Notes under the pieces: model-generated
What the model was told of the DNA's origin: nothing
The model's database searches: none
What the model saw: only the letters and a program-made list of their open reading frames with translations
Source of the DNA: Strix aluco
Taxonomy: Eukaryota; Chordata; Aves; Strigiformes; Strigidae
DNA: 64,000 nt
Assembly (NCBI RefSeq): GCF_031877795.1
Contig: NC_133937.1
Location: forward strand, 18,193,501 to 18,257,500
Direction: 5' to 3'
Position numbers and translations under genes: made by a program
Shown here: piece by piece, positions 1-12,415 of the stretch
Position numbering within the stretch: position 1 is the stretch's first letter
How the letters are laid out: each line of letters begins with the position of its first letter

Positions 1-604
1 AGGACACAGTCATGGTGTAGCTGTCTTAAGTGACTGGGGGGCAGCCTTGCAGGCATTCGGGTCGTTAAACGGCTTATATTAGAGCAAGCTGCTGTGAAAT
101 GTTAAGTGTGCGAGGAAGAGCTCTGTTTGGTGCTGGAGGAGCTTGCAGGCATGTTAATGTGATTAATCTTAAGGTAATTTCACACTGCAGAATTCATGTT
201 CATTAAATAAAAACATGCTTATTCCATTTTATCCCAGTGTAGCAGCTCTCTGCATGGTAACGAGCAGATGAAATTAACTGAAGGTGATAGAGTTGTCTGT
301 CTGCCAGAAGTTCACAGATGCTGAGCTGTACTATCCTGGTGGCCCAGCCAGCATGGCTACACAGGGCAAGGTCTGTGGTTAACACTCTCAGAGGGACTTT
401 GGCTCCTGTGTCACTTTGCAGCTTTTGAAACCGTTCCCTCGTGGTTTTACTTAACTCTTCTTGATGCCTGGCAGAGCAGCAGTGTGGCTGTGAAGTGTTC
501 TTCATATGCTAATGGCATTTTCCCGAGAGGACTGGCCTTCCAGCTTTTCCTCCCTTTTCCATTAGCTCCCGTGGTAATGCTTAATCCCATCACTTGTGCT
601 GCAG
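1..604 (+). other. NDST2: NDST2 intron (3' portion)
   Basis: No coding exon was found here in any frame on the + strand. The stretch ends in a pyrimidine-containing acceptor (ctgtgctgcag type) directly before the exon at 605. The exon before it, expected to end the linker between the deacetylase and sulfotransferase halves, must lie upstream of base 1. Confidence 0.7.
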
Positions 605-701
605 AATCCCTGTGATGATAAGAGGCACAAGGATATCTGGTCCAAAGAGAAAACGTGTGATCGACTCCCCAAGTTCCTCATCGTGGGACCTCAGAAAACT
701 G
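605..701 (+). CDS. NDST2: NDST2 coding exon a: 5'-phosphosulfate loop
   Basis: 97 bp, starting in phase 0 after a CAG acceptor and ending one base into a Gly codon before GTAATG. It encodes [12 protein letters not shown] followed by the P-loop-like GPQKTG. The AAA codon at 695-697 is the catalytic lysine of the sulfotransferase (K614 in Ndst1). Confidence 0.93.
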
Positions 702-3700
702 GTAATGCGAATGTTTTATCTAAAGATAGATTGCAGCTTCCATCTCATTCCTCTAGAGAGGAGAGCTGGAAAGGTCTGTGTTGTAGATCTGTATGGCTGC
801 CCTTTGTGCAAGCTGCCAAATGGCTGCAGAGGACATTTCAGAGAATCTCAGATTTGTTCTAACCTAAACCTGGCAAGCCTGTCGGTACTTCGCACCCTGG
901 CACTTTGCTTGGCTCAGTCCTGATTTGCAGAGAAAAGCCCTACCTGCAGAGTTGTGTTTTGGCTTTTCCACGTAAGCTCAGAGAAACTGTGACCTTTCTG
1001 AGTGTGTCACAAACATAAGCTGTCAGCAGGACTAAACGCACACGCTTAGCAAAGCTTACGATGAATGCCTCCTACTGCTTTTATTGCAACAGATCTGTGT
1101 ACCACTGCGTGCTCCGTGTCACTGTCAGTGGGAGGCAGGGATCCTCTTTTGTCTGACCTCTGTCACCACCTCTTAACTGCTGTGGCATTGTGGTTGGCAG
1201 TGACATGGCTGTATATACTGTACTGAAGAGTCCCTTCTAGGCTGAAGAGAACAAAATCTCTTCAGCCAAAGCCAAGTCTTCAAACCCAGGCTTTCTCTGT
1301 AGTGCAGTGAAACAGCAGCCGCGAACCATGCACAGCAAATGGTGATCCTGGCCTTGGGAGGAAGCTTGTCCCAGCCAAGCTGCTGTCTCCTGCCTGTGTC
1401 ACTGTGAAGCTCTGTTGGTGAGTGCAGCATGAGCGCTCCTGTATCATGGCCCAAGCTGCTTGCAGGGCACAGTAAGAAAACCCTTCTCTCAGCTGATTTA
1501 TTGGCTTGCTGGAGGCCAACAGCTGGGTGCTGAGCAGGACTATCAGGTTTGGCTGGGTAAAGGGAAAACATCTACAGCAGAGGCAGGCCAAGGCATCTCT
1601 AGCTGAATTCTCATCCAAGGACAATAATGTTGTCCCTAGCACATCTCCTTCCCAAACACATGATACTGTCCTGCAGTGCCCAGGCCACCTCCCCTCTGGC
1701 AGGTGTGGGCTCTGCCACAGGACAGTGGGGCTGTGCCACCGGGGAAAAAAAGATGTGGGGGTAGCTGACATGGGTGACAGCTGTCATGCTGAGCCAGGTG
1801 ACTTAAATCAGCTGCATGAGCTGAAATGTGGGATTGAACCGCTAGGTCAAGTTCCATCCCGAAGCGCTTGGTGTCAGCGCTGTTGTAACCTGCGTGAGTT
1901 AGCCACGCATGGTAGGAGTGTGCCCATCTGGGGACCGTGTGTTGCAGTGCAGATAAAGCCTGCGCTTTCAGCCAAGCATTATGTGTGAGCCGGGTCCTGT
2001 TAACTGGTTCCTGTTGCAGGCACAACAGCTGTGCACTTCTTCTTGACCATGCATCCAGCTGTCACCAGTAACTTCCCAAGTCCATCCACCTTCGAGGAGA
2101 TCCAGTTTTTTAATGGACCCAACTATCATAAAGGAATCGATTGGTAAGAACCCTGATGCGTGTTATTCTGTGATAAGGTGCACCCATGTTGTCTTCTCCT
2201 GAGTCTTTCTCTATGTCCACCTTAGCCACCTTAGTAGCTTCTCTATTTCTGAACAGCTGTTTTCACTGCTATTGCTCAGCGCATGTTCTCTGTTTTCCTG
2301 CTAACCCAGCTGCTTAGTGCCAGGAACAGGACAGGTAGTTTCTGATTTTACTCACTGGTCACCAGGAGATTTTGATTTAGCTTTGAAAAATCAGAGTCTT
2401 TGTTGAATGCACTGCTGTCATGAGGTTTATTTTCCTTTGACATGCAGAACAGACAACAGTGTGCTCATTAAAAAGTTCTTTGTGGTTTCCAAGTTCAGAC
2501 ACATCCTATGGAGGGGGCAACCTCCCTACTGTTGTTCTGGGCCCATTAGACTTAGAGCTGTTACTGCCTTCCTTGCACCGGCTCCCAGTGTCCACATGCA
2601 TACCTTGGTCTTTACTTGTAAAAGTATGCAGTTATGATAAAGTGTTTCCACCCGGCAGGGAAATTCTAGTGTCGCTATGGCACTATTATGCCAGTATGTT
2701 TCCAGGCAGAGAAATTTTAAAGGTGTTCCTTGCTCAAAGCACTGCGCTCCCTCATGCGTGGCTCTGAGGGACAGCTGTGTGGCAGTAAGGCATTCTGCTG
2801 GGGAATCTCTTTGCCCGTGAGCTGTGGGAGATTTTGTCTGATCATTTAGAGAACTGTTGAAAAGATACTGGAAGGTGGTTGGTATTTGAGTGAAATACTT
2901 GATTTGAGTGTAGCATCACATGCAAAAGGAGAGAATCTTTGTGTTTAGCATGGAATTTGAGTTTGTTGTACAGCTTAAATTTCAGCAGAGACCAGTCTTC
3001 CAGTGCATTACAGTGCCCTGTCCCCCCATTACCCTCTACCCTACCATTATTCGAATGTCTTAAAGTTTCCATGTTTACTAATGTGACAAGCTCCCGTGAG
3101 GCAGAGCAGAGCTCTTTACCCTGCCTCTCGACTGTGGACTGGGGCACAAAGAGACCAATGATTTAGATGGGTTTGAACAAGCAGTCACTGGCAGGGCCAG
3201 CAGCTGATTCTGACCTTAGTCTTGGACAAAACCTCCTTTTTGCTAGAGCTTGCAACTAGTACCCTACCCTCAGCCAAGGACTTGGGGAACACACTCTCAG
3301 CAAAATACTTTCTTACCCTCTTATCATCTCCAACTTCCTATGTTGTGCTCCACCACCCCTTTCCAAGTCGTGGCTCTGCCAGCTCTGCACCCATTTGCCC
3401 ATTCATCGTGTTGCTGGGGAGGTGCAGTTGTTGTGAACTGTGCCTGTTGAAGAGGAGCAAGGGCATCATTTTGTCATGTGCCATTTCTTTGTTGGGCTGT
3501 GCCACTCACCAGCATCCCCTCTGTTTGGCAGGTACATGGAATTCTTTCCCATCCCCTCCAATGCCAGCACAGACTTCATGTTTGAGAAGAGTGCCAACTA
3601 TTTTGACACAGAGGTGGTACCAAAACGTGGTGCAGCCCTGCTGCCTCGAGCCAAAATCATTACTGTTCTGATCAACCCTGCTGACCGAGCCTATTCGTGG

Positions 3701-6700
3701 TACCAGGTAACTTCCCTGCACCGTTCTGTGGGTGAGGGCCAGAGAGATGTTCCAGTGGGGTGTAGGGGACAGGGGCCGTGGCGATGATGCAGGCTGCCTG
3801 CAGAGTGCGGACAGTTACATACAAAGGCATCGGTGGGTGGTTGTGCCGAGTCAGTGGGGTCTGCACAGAGATGTGTAAGGTGGAATTTTGTGTGAATTTT
3901 GCTCCTAAATTCAGCTTATGTTTTTCAGCACCAGCGTGCTCGTAATGACCCTGTGGCGCTCAATTACACCTTCTACCAAGTGATCTCTGCGAAATCCCAG
4001 GCCCCTCAGGAACTGCGCAACCTGCAAAGCCGATGCCTGCTCCCTGGCTGGTATTCAACTCACCTAGAGCGCTGGCTGACATACTACCCCTCTGGGCAGG
4101 TAGGAGGTTTGGCAGTAGAGGCTCTTCTGGAGCCCTTTGTAGGTTTAGTGGAGAGGAGAGGAGAACAAACTGTACATGTGCACACACTCCCCGCTGCCTT
4201 GTTTTCATTTCACTTTCTGTCTTGCCTTTTGGAACAGGAGCCACCACTTGCTTCCTTCTATTATGAGCTCATAAGAAATCAGGCTTGAATACTCCCAATT
4301 TTGCACTTTATTGTATTTGTAAAAGTAAATGAGTGCAGGAGGATCCTGTGATGTCCCAGAGCGCTCCACGATATTGAGAAGTTCAGTAAGAACAGCCGTG
4401 TTAGCAATCCCTTCCTTTCATCTTGGCAGCCTGCAGCCCAGGGACCCTCTTCAGGCCCAGTAGGTGTTCAAACTACTTGCTGCAGTTTTATTGCTTTAAA
4501 GAGAGGCTCTTGGGCTCTGCCACTTGTTAGTTTCTGTCTTGTGAAGCCTTTAGCTGTCTGCTAAAGGGAAGTTTCACTGCAGAGATGTCAGGATTCTGTG
4601 TTTTTGTGTATAAATTTGCAAAAAGTCAATTAATAGACAATATAGACCATTACTGTCTCTAAATTCCCAAGAAATTTATAAATTCTGTGAGTCAGGATGT
4701 TTTTTCAAGTTCCTTTCTGCTGCTGTTGGTTATCCTCAGGCAGCCTGTAATCCAGCAGAGGCTTATAATGCCCTTTTAGTCTCTTACTCTCTGCCAAAGC
4801 AGCAGCCTAAACTGTACATGACAGATCTGCCAAGACTAAGAGAGACATGGGAAAACATTCTTGGGCTCATATCTCATTGCCTTCCTATTCCTGGAGGTTA
4901 CTGCTGTGAGGAATGATAGAGCCAGACACACCATCCTTGTACTGACCCATAGGTCAGGGTATCCTACCTTCCCCAGATGTCAGTTCATGTGACTATTTTT
5001 CTGTTCTGTTCTTTGGAATGGGTAATTTATTAGCACAAATGTTGTTCATTATTGTCTATCATACATGTAACAGGAGAATAATCACAGGTTACAGAAGAAT
5101 AGTTTGCACAATGGCTGCTGACATCTAAAAAGAATACATGAGATTCTCAGAGACAATCTGTAAATCGTGCTACTGCTGGGCCTTAGTGCTTAGTTACAGG
5201 GGGTTTGGCCAAAGGCGAGTTTATTAAGCAAAGCCTGTCCTGATCTACTGTTTCATGGTACTGGTGGCCTGTATCTTAACTTCGCTATCTAAGATGACAG
5301 ATGGGCCACATCTCCCCACCTTCTTGCTCTGGAATAAACGGGCTTTGGCAGCCTTTACTCACATGCAGAAAGGCCAGGGGAGTTTTGAGATCCATGAAGC
5401 TCACGGGTGTCGTTCAGCACGAGCTGTCAGGCTAAGGAGGCCGCTGTCTTTTCAGCTTCTCATTGTGGATGGTCAGGAGCTGAGACACAACCCTGCTTCT
5501 GTAATGGACAACATCCAGAAGTTCTTGGGAGTAACACCGCTCTTCAACTACACCCAGGCCCTCAGGTAGGGAAATCATTTTGGGGAGGGCACTTTCTTAG
5601 CCAAGTGTGATACTAGTAAGCACTTGATGGGAAGAAAACTTATCTCTGACTATGAGACCTGCCAAGGTTTCAGAGGTATGCCTAACCCTAAAATTAGGTT
5701 CAGATAGCATGAGATGCTATGCTGAGATGGGAATCATAGCTTAGCCTTTCCAAAAATAAGAGGAAGGGGTGGTTTTTGGCACTGTCATGAAGAAGCATGA
5801 AGATGCTCACAGCAGTAGTTACGATGTTTTCCAGTTGGTATTTGTGGTTTCAGAAAAGGGGCTGGAATTATTAGCACTCCTTATACGTTATGTTATACCT
5901 ATATCTGACAGGGAGTACAGGAGCTATGATAAAAAAACATGTGACAGGCGGCTTGTATCTTCAACTAGATGGAGATTAGGGATGTATCACACAGTCTGAG
6001 GTAAAGAGCCTATTACAGAAGACGTGGACCTGACAGGTGCCCAGAGCAACTGCCTTTTTCTTTAACCAGCTCAGTTCTCCTCCTACAGTTGGTTTCCAAG
6101 GGCGTGGCACATGGCTCCCCAGGGGAGGGCAGGTTTAGAGAAATGTCAGATTACTCGAAAGCCTTACTGGCTGAAGCACATGTAGTGATGGTAAAGGGAA
6201 TATTTCCAGTAGTGGTACTGGCCTGTACACTTCAGCCAGGGCCAGAAAAGAAACAGTATTGGTCAGCTTGCCTCAGAGTTTGGTGGAGGTACTTGCTCAG
6301 ACCTCACACTCACCTTTGGCCAGTTGAGGGGACAGGACAGACCAGACCCTGGCATGGTTCCCAGCATTGCCTTATACCTGTGTTTTGGCAAGAAAACACT
6401 GACTCTTTAAATGGTTGGGGGATTCTCTAATACTTCTCAACTGTAACAAAGAGTTTTAAAAGAATTTATATACACTAAAACACTGACTGTTATTCCCCAC
6501 CCACAAGCTTAACAGACAAATACTGAAACACCATGTTACCTCTGCATAGAGCTGAAACAGTCATGGTGGTAATGGATTTCTTGTCAAAGTAGACAGGTGC
6601 TAAGAAAAAAAGGAACCAATACCATAAAGAAATAAAGCCCCAACCTAATTTGTAAAGCATTGAAATGGGAAATACCTACGGAGTTACTTAATTTCTGCTA

Positions 6701-7139
6701 CTACTAATTGGGCATGTGGCCATATCTTTTAAAAACAAGTGTCCTTTTCAGATTTGATGAAGCAAAAGGATTTTGGTGCCAGCTGCTAGATGGAGGAAAG
6801 ACCAAATGCCTAGGAAAGAGTAAAGGAAGAAAATACCCTGATATGGATTCCTCGGTGAGTAACTGTCTCCGATCCATTGGCAGCAAGAGATGTAGAAACA
6901 TCCCAGCAAACCAACCTGGATTTTCCTACCATCTGTGTCCTAGATGACCTATGGAACATGTGTTGAGGGTAACATTTCCTTTCACGCTAATGTGGTCTGT
7001 ATTTTCCACACAGTCACGGCTGTTCCTAAGAGACTTCTACCGGGAGCACAACATTGAATTATCCAAGCTGATGAACAGACTTGGGCAGCCCCTTCCAACC
7101 TGGCTCCGAGAGGAACTGCAGAACTCCAGCTGGAGCTGA
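605..7139 (+). CDS. NDST2: NDST2, heparan sulfate N-deacetylase/N-sulfotransferase 2 (C-terminal part, 7 exons)
   Basis: This Golgi type II membrane enzyme N-deacetylates and then N-sulfates glucosamine in heparan sulfate and heparin, using PAPS. The coding exons are 605-701, 2020-2143, 3532-3706, 3929-4099, 5456-5565, 6752-6854 and 7014-7139; all have GT/AG introns and join in frame to 301 codons plus TGA. Only the sulfotransferase domain is present. The family's usual length is about 880 residues, so roughly 580 N-terminal residues lie upstream of the window. Visible residues, with Ndst1 equivalents from family knowledge: Lys31 (K614, catalytic), Glu59 (E642), Ser129 in the 3'-phosphate loop (S712), His133 (H716), Cys235/Cys245 disulfide (C818/C828) and Lys250 (K833). 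All are retained. NDST2 is preferred over NDST1/3/4 by wording such as [11 protein letters not shown] and TYYPSGQLLIVDG and by the ZSWIM8 neighbour. The introns hold nothing I recognise. Confidence 0.95.
2020..2143 (+). CDS. NDST2: NDST2 coding exon b
   Basis: 124 bp between a TTGCAG acceptor and a GTAAGA donor. It completes the PQKTGTTA loop and encodes [18 protein letters not shown]. The second Glu of FEEIQFF corresponds to E642 of Ndst1, a proposed catalytic residue. The Trp codon is split across the next intron. Confidence 0.94.
3532..3706 (+). CDS. NDST2: NDST2 coding exon c: 3'-phosphate loop
   Basis: 175 bp ending in phase 0 at the Gln of [11 protein letters not shown]. This motif binds the 3'-phosphate of PAPS. 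The Ser codon at 3695-3697 matches S712 of Ndst1. The exon also carries [11 protein letters not shown] and [14 protein letters not shown], which read closest to NDST2 among the paralogues. Confidence 0.95.
3929..4099 (+). CDS. NDST2: NDST2 coding exon d
   Basis: 171 bp, 57 whole codons, phase 0 at both ends. The first codon is the His equivalent to H716 of Ndst1 ([15 protein letters not shown]). It continues through the [19 protein letters not shown] region and ends TYYPSGQ before GTAGGA. Confidence 0.95.
5456..5565 (+). CDS. NDST2: NDST2 coding exon e
   Basis: 110 bp, acceptor TTTTCAG. It encodes [14 protein letters not shown] and [15 protein letters not shown]. The last Arg codon is split AG|A with the next exon. 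The sequence is the helical segment after the PAPS loops in NDST sulfotransferases. Confidence 0.93.
6752..6854 (+). CDS. NDST2: NDST2 coding exon f: disulfide and PAPS-binding lysine
   Basis: 103 bp. It encodes [10 protein letters not shown] and [19 protein letters not shown]. Cysteines at 6777-6779 and 6807-6809 correspond to the C818-C828 disulfide of Ndst1. The Lys at 6822-6824 corresponds to K833, a PAPS/substrate contact. The donor is TCG|GTGAGT. Confidence 0.94.
7014..7139 (+). CDS. NDST2: NDST2 last coding exon
   Basis: 126 bp from a CACAG acceptor to TGA at 7137-7139. It encodes [19 protein letters not shown] and the conserved end [10 protein letters not shown], followed by a short variable tail (NSSWS). 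The stop position matches the normal NDST C-terminus, so the protein end is not truncated. Confidence 0.95.
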   Translation, partial: SRLFLRDFYREHNIELSKLMNRLGQPLPTWLREELQNSSWS

Positions 7140-8073
7140 GAGGGACTCCCTTGCCCCAGTGCCATTGGGATGTGTGGTGCTCCTGCGTGTGCTGTGATGC
7201 CATCTCTTGTCAAGCCAAAATAACCGGACAAATGAGCAGAGAATGTGCATGCGGAGCCTTTCCCCACCACTGGGAAGGGCTGCTGCCTCTGACACTGCCC
7301 TGCCACATGGAGTGCAAGTCACATTCTTGAGTATTAATGGTGTGTTACACTTTGACTTTTACTTACAGGAAGGATTTGGAATGCCTGCCCTACTTTGAGC
7401 AGGGGAGAGAGCACGGTTAACACTTTATGTTTAAATTACTCTTCTCAGTATATGAAACAGGCACTAGCTGGAGGGTTAATGTGTTACTCCTCTGAGTCCA
7501 GAAGTAAAGACTTAAGAGGTGAGCTGTTGAGCCCACTGCTGAGAAAAGAGCAGCATCTCAGTAAAAGAGGAATCTAGTCCAGTGAACCCCAGCTTTTATC
7601 TGGTAGTCTATTTGGCAACAGCAAGGTACAAGAATGCCTTGTTCCTCCCAGGCTGAGTACAGTGGCTGTGATTGTTACTTACAGTGCCACTGTGTGCAGC
7701 TGTTGGGGACTGCACCTTCTTGGAGACAGATGTAATAAGGAGGCAGTCTTGTCTATCTGCAGCATTGCTGGTGTGATACAATGTCCAGTGACTTTGGGCA
7801 GTGGGAGATAAGGCAAAGCTGCAGATACTGACACACAGAATTGATTTGTTATCTTAGGGAAAAGGGTGCCGTATATGGCAACGTGGCAGGTGTTTCTCTG
7901 CAGGGACTTCAGACATTTCAGAAGATAACCAAGGAGCTGTATGTCCCCTTAGACCACTTTGGAGGCATGTGTTAGTGCAGCACAGCAGTTGGGGGAGGCA
8001 AAGCTCAGGTATTGTAAAATAAGGCTGATAAAGCTGAAAGCAGACCATTCAGTTCCCCATGTCTGATCAGGTT

Positions 8074-8091
8074 AAAAAAAAAAAAAAAAAA
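8074..8091 (+). repeat. A18 run in the NDST2 3' UTR
   Basis: Homopolymer of 18 A about 780 nt before the poly(A) signals. It could cause internal oligo-dT priming in cDNA data and thus a false mRNA end. Confidence 0.8.
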
Positions 8092-8849
8092 GCAACATTT
8101 TTCTCTTTCTGACAGCTCCAGGGCCCCTACTACATATGCTGATAGATAGCACCTGTTTTAATCCCCCTGCAGTCCCAACAATCCAAGGAGAAAAGCAAAA
8201 ACCAGTTAAGAAATCATTTGGATATAAAAGGGAAGGTTTAGACTTAAAAGTGTTTTCCTGTACCTAAAAGGGGCTGTTTAGTTTACTACTACACACAGTA
8301 AATAAGTACACTAAGGTGCTTTGCCTCCTCCTGCAGTTGCTGGATAATTATTCTCAGAGGAAATCCTCCACCATGGTTGTACACGTTTTCTGTCGCTGAC
8401 CCATGGGCTTCTGGATTTGTGTGGGCCATTGTCCCTCCCTCCCAGGCGCAGATGGGCCTTGGAGGTTGCTGCAGTTGCAGAGAATGGAGGGGCAGGATCC
8501 GTACACTGAAGCTTCCACAACTGTCATGAGCTCCTTTTCTCCTATCCAGAGAGAAGTTGCTTCAACAAAGCTTCTTCATTGAGCCTTAGGTATTGTGTAT
8601 TTCTGAATGAATGGTGCATTTACCATTGTATGTAAATGTATATAGTATGCAATATAGTATTTTATTTCATGTGCCCTTGGAAAGGGTTATTTTGTGCAGC
8701 CAAAAAAAGGACAGAAAGACTAGAAACCCCTCTCTCACTCCTGTTAGAGAGAAGAGCCTGACTTCCTGCACTGGATTCATGTATAGCATCATTCACATTG
8801 AATGATAATGAAGAAATTCTTGGCTCTCGAAGCTGAGCATAAGTGTCTA

Positions 8850-8889
8850 AATAAAGGCTAGAAGTAGTAGTAAGTGGAGATTCAATAAA
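8850..8889 (+). terminator. NDST2: Tandem poly(A) signals of NDST2
   Basis: Two canonical AATAAA hexamers lie at 8850-8855 and 8884-8889. The second is followed within 30 nt by a T-rich then GTGATG-rich stretch, as expected of a downstream element. Cleavage would fall near 8900-8910. Confidence 0.6.
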
Positions 8890-11054
8890 TGTACTACTTA
8901 TTTTTCTTCTTTGTGATGATTTGGAGTGATGTCATGGACCCTAAGCTGGTAGGACAGTAAGAAAAAGTGAAAAACCTACTCCAGGCCTTACAGCTGATAT
9001 TTGGGAGGGCAACAAAGGTGTTTAACTTACATTTGTAACAACACAGAAACAGTGTCCTAAGGGGGCTCTCTCTGCACGTGCACCTGTAGGCCTGCAGAAG
9101 CTGGCACAGCACACAGCCTGCAGGCTCACTCTTACTGGTTTGCGGTAGTGATGACTCTTGGGCTATCCCTGGCTGCCGCAGTAGCTTCCAGCTGCTGTGC
9201 CCCTCCTGTCCAGATGCACAGACCTACAGTAATAATCAGCCTACATTGAACTGGAAGCAAAACATTGTTTAAATAGTCACAGTTGTGACAGCATCATAAA
9301 ACAGCCTCACAGCTCTTTCTCCACCAAGCACTTCACACACAAATACAGCAGCAGCGCAGCTGTTTTTACATGCTGCCCCAGGAGGAGGATGATCCCAGGA
9401 CCACGGCTACTGATGCTCCATTAAACCCTGCTCTTAATCTATTACAGGCTGTCACTTACACAATTACTTCATGCTTTACCTCAGATCATGGTACATCTTT
9501 GAGGAGATGGAATTAAACATTACAAAATAATCAAGGTACCAGGAATAAATGTTGGGAGGAGCTCACTAAATGTCAGGGTGAGTTTACAGGTGATATAGTC
9601 CTTCACTCAGAGCAGCAAAGGGCAGCCTGTGTACTACCATTATTTATTCTTTTCCTCCTCCCCATTGCTTCATTTCTATGCTACACTTGTTCTCTTACTG
9701 CTTATGCTAACAGCAAACAAGTCACCTGCTGTGGTCAGATCCAAATGTGGAATGTCCTTCTCTGATTTAGCTGATGAAGAGTCATTTTCAAATCTGGTAA
9801 CGCCCTCTGACAGCACCTTGCTGCAGAAGCTGCCCTCTTTCCAGACATCCCTTCAAGGCTATGGAAACAAATACCCCCTCCTAAGAGAAGCTTTTATAGT
9901 ATCAGCAGCTGTGTGACATCAAAAAGCCAACATCATCTTTTCCAGTGAGATATGCAGGTTCCTAGATACTAATCCATTAGGCGCCTACGCATTACAGACC
10001 CTCCTGCTTCATTTTGACAGTGGAAATAAACCTCATCATTGTACCTCACTGTTTAGTAACAGAACTTCATGGTAAGCAGTTCACTTCTAAGGTAAGATAA
10101 ACAACAGTAAACACAAAACATTACCTGAAAAACATTTTTGTAATGTATTAAAAATATTTTTAATACTTCCGGTGCATAGGAAACTGACCCATTTAAAAAG
10201 GAGTAATTTGAGCTAGGTACCAGAAAGGCACATGATTGTAATAGAAACAGTAGTCAGATGTCACTCTTCAGAAATGGAAGGGTGCAGTGCATGAAAGGTG
10301 AGAACTGGGAAAACAAACACTAGGAAACAACTTCTTTTTTAAAAAAAACCCAACCCATCAGACCATGTATATATGCCAACCTCAGCATATAAACCTGGAA
10401 CTTCTACTCACACACAACCTCTGGAATTCAATCAGGAAGCTACTGAAAAGGAGGCTGGTACCTCTTTCTACTAGGTACAAGCAATACTGGTATGACTCTC
10501 AACTGTAGGGTAAAGACATGGGAGCTAGGAGAATGTCTCTGTAGGTGGCAGCATGTATCAGCTCTGCATAAAAATTCAGTCCCTGAAAACTGCAATTTTC
10601 AATTGCTGACAGCACTGCAAAGGCGCATATTGCTGGCAGAAGCCCACAGCTCCTGGCAGGCAGGATGACATACCAGAGTTTACCTATAGGAATCTATCGA
10701 GCAACTCAATCAAACTCTGCCTGTTTTGCAGCCCTCACACTGTTGGTAAGAGAATCCTTTGTTTCCTTGCCAGTCATTTTGCTATATCAATAGTACATGG
10801 TAAGAGCAGCAATGACAAACAGGTCTGAACACACCAAATCAATCCGAAACAGATGTTCACCCCACCCCTTGCTGGATCCTCAGTGTCTCCTGGCTGACAC
10901 AGTGCAGCTGCAAGCAAGACCCCAAGACAGTAGTAGCTAACAAGTGTTTTCAGCAGGCTGCCATCATGAAGCAGGATATGGATTGAGCACTGGTTCCTTC
11001 TGTCAAGTTATCAGGGCTTTGCCTACAGTTTGTTTCTTTCCCCTTTTTCTTAAA

Positions 11055-11093
11055 GGGGGGGGGGGTGGGGGGTGGGGTGTAAAAAAAAAAAAA
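11055..11093 (+). repeat. G-rich tract followed by A run (G-quadruplex-like)
   Basis: Eleven consecutive G, then T, six G, T, four G, then an A run. Several G-blocks separated by single T residues fit the pattern of an intramolecular G-quadruplex on the + strand. It lies in intergenic sequence. Confidence 0.7.
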
Positions 11094-12395
11094 CAAACCC
11101 AACACAAAACAAACAACTGTCAACACTGAGCATTGTTAAGATTAGGCTCTAATCTGAGAAACACTTTGCAAGCTGGTTTTGCTACAAAAAAAAAAGTATT
11201 CCTGACACTGTCATCTCTACTACTCTTGAGAACTATGTAGAACTAATTCATTTTTTTGCTTTAAAGAGTGGTTGTCTTTCAAGACTCCATTTCTCCCCGT
11301 TCTCATCTAGCTAGTCTTATCAACTCTCCAAAATGCTTGTAAACCAACACGTCCATAATAGTGACACTGCCCCAGCAGTCTGAAACCCAGCTCACATTTA
11401 TTATGGTAATAGAGTATCATAAATCAGGCTGGTCTCAGAACCCCTCAAGTCATTGGAAAAGGTGCATTTCAGGACTTCTAACAACACTGTGTTGACACTT
11501 AAGACCCTGCACAACAGCTGCCCTTTAAGCCCCAACTTCCTGACAAAAGAAGCTCTCCTGGCTGACTTAAATGAGGCAAAGTAAAGCATGACATGGAAGG
11601 AAATTGTGGGGACCCAGTCCCTGTTCATAGTGCACGCTATCTAGGTACAAATACTGCATAAAATAGACTTCTAATGCATTTCCAGCCTTTTCCCCTTCTT
11701 AGAGCTCACATCCCCTTCACAGCAATAAAGTAATTATGCAGTGCAGCCTGTGCAGTATTAAGTAGTTATGAATGCTGTAACTGTAAGCAGGCAACACCAA
11801 CAAGGAAGGAAAAAAGTCAACTTGCTTACAGAGCACAGTCACTGTCTTTATACCAATAAGAAACTGCACAGCAGTGAAGTTACCTTCTGACAGCACACAA
11901 AGCTTGTATTCGGACTTTCTACCCTGAGAAAAAGCACTGACTAGTCATAGGGTCAAACAAAAGCCGTAGCACAGAGTAGCCCCAAGCTGCACTTCCAGCT
12001 TTCACAGAATAACACCACTTGGAGAGGTGCCCCCACCACCCTGACCCAAGTGCAAGTACTCCTCTTAAATGGAAACTCCTAGGAAACAGAAATAAGTTCA
12101 AAAGCCACATGTGAGTTATGCTGGAGGTGGGGGCATAGTGAGGGGGGAGGTAGTTAAAAAAAAAAACAAACAAAAAACCCTGATAGAAAGTAGTACTATT
12201 TAAAAAAGGCCTTCTTTACCATAATCATGTCATATGACACTTCAGATACAAAATATTCCAAAGAAAGTGTAGTTGAGAGCCATTCACTCTATCAGTAGGC
12301 CTTAAAAGCAAAGTCATACAACAGTCATAGGCATCAGCAAATGCTGAGTATTCCTCATGGCCCAACCTGCACTTTTACTTTCCTCAGCTTAGTTT

Positions 12396-12415
12396 AAAAA
12401 AAAAAAAAAAAAAAA
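12396..12415 (+). repeat. Homopolymer A run (20 nt)
   Basis: A simple homopolymer of 20 A in intergenic sequence. No flanking element is recognised that would make it the tail of a retroposed gene copy. Confidence 0.8.

Larger units (their letters stand above)
7140..8908 (+). other. NDST2: NDST2 3' UTR
   Basis: Sequence between the NDST2 stop codon and the first good poly(A) signals, with no further coding exon. It contains an 18-nt A run at 8074-8091, probably a slipped homopolymer. The 3' limit is inferred from the two AATAAA motifs and the T/GT-rich stretch after 8890; it could also end earlier or later. Confidence 0.6.

Noticed and set aside
9629..9916. 95-codon open frame in the intergenic space
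   Set aside because: No family resemblance, no splice or promoter context; its length is expected by chance.
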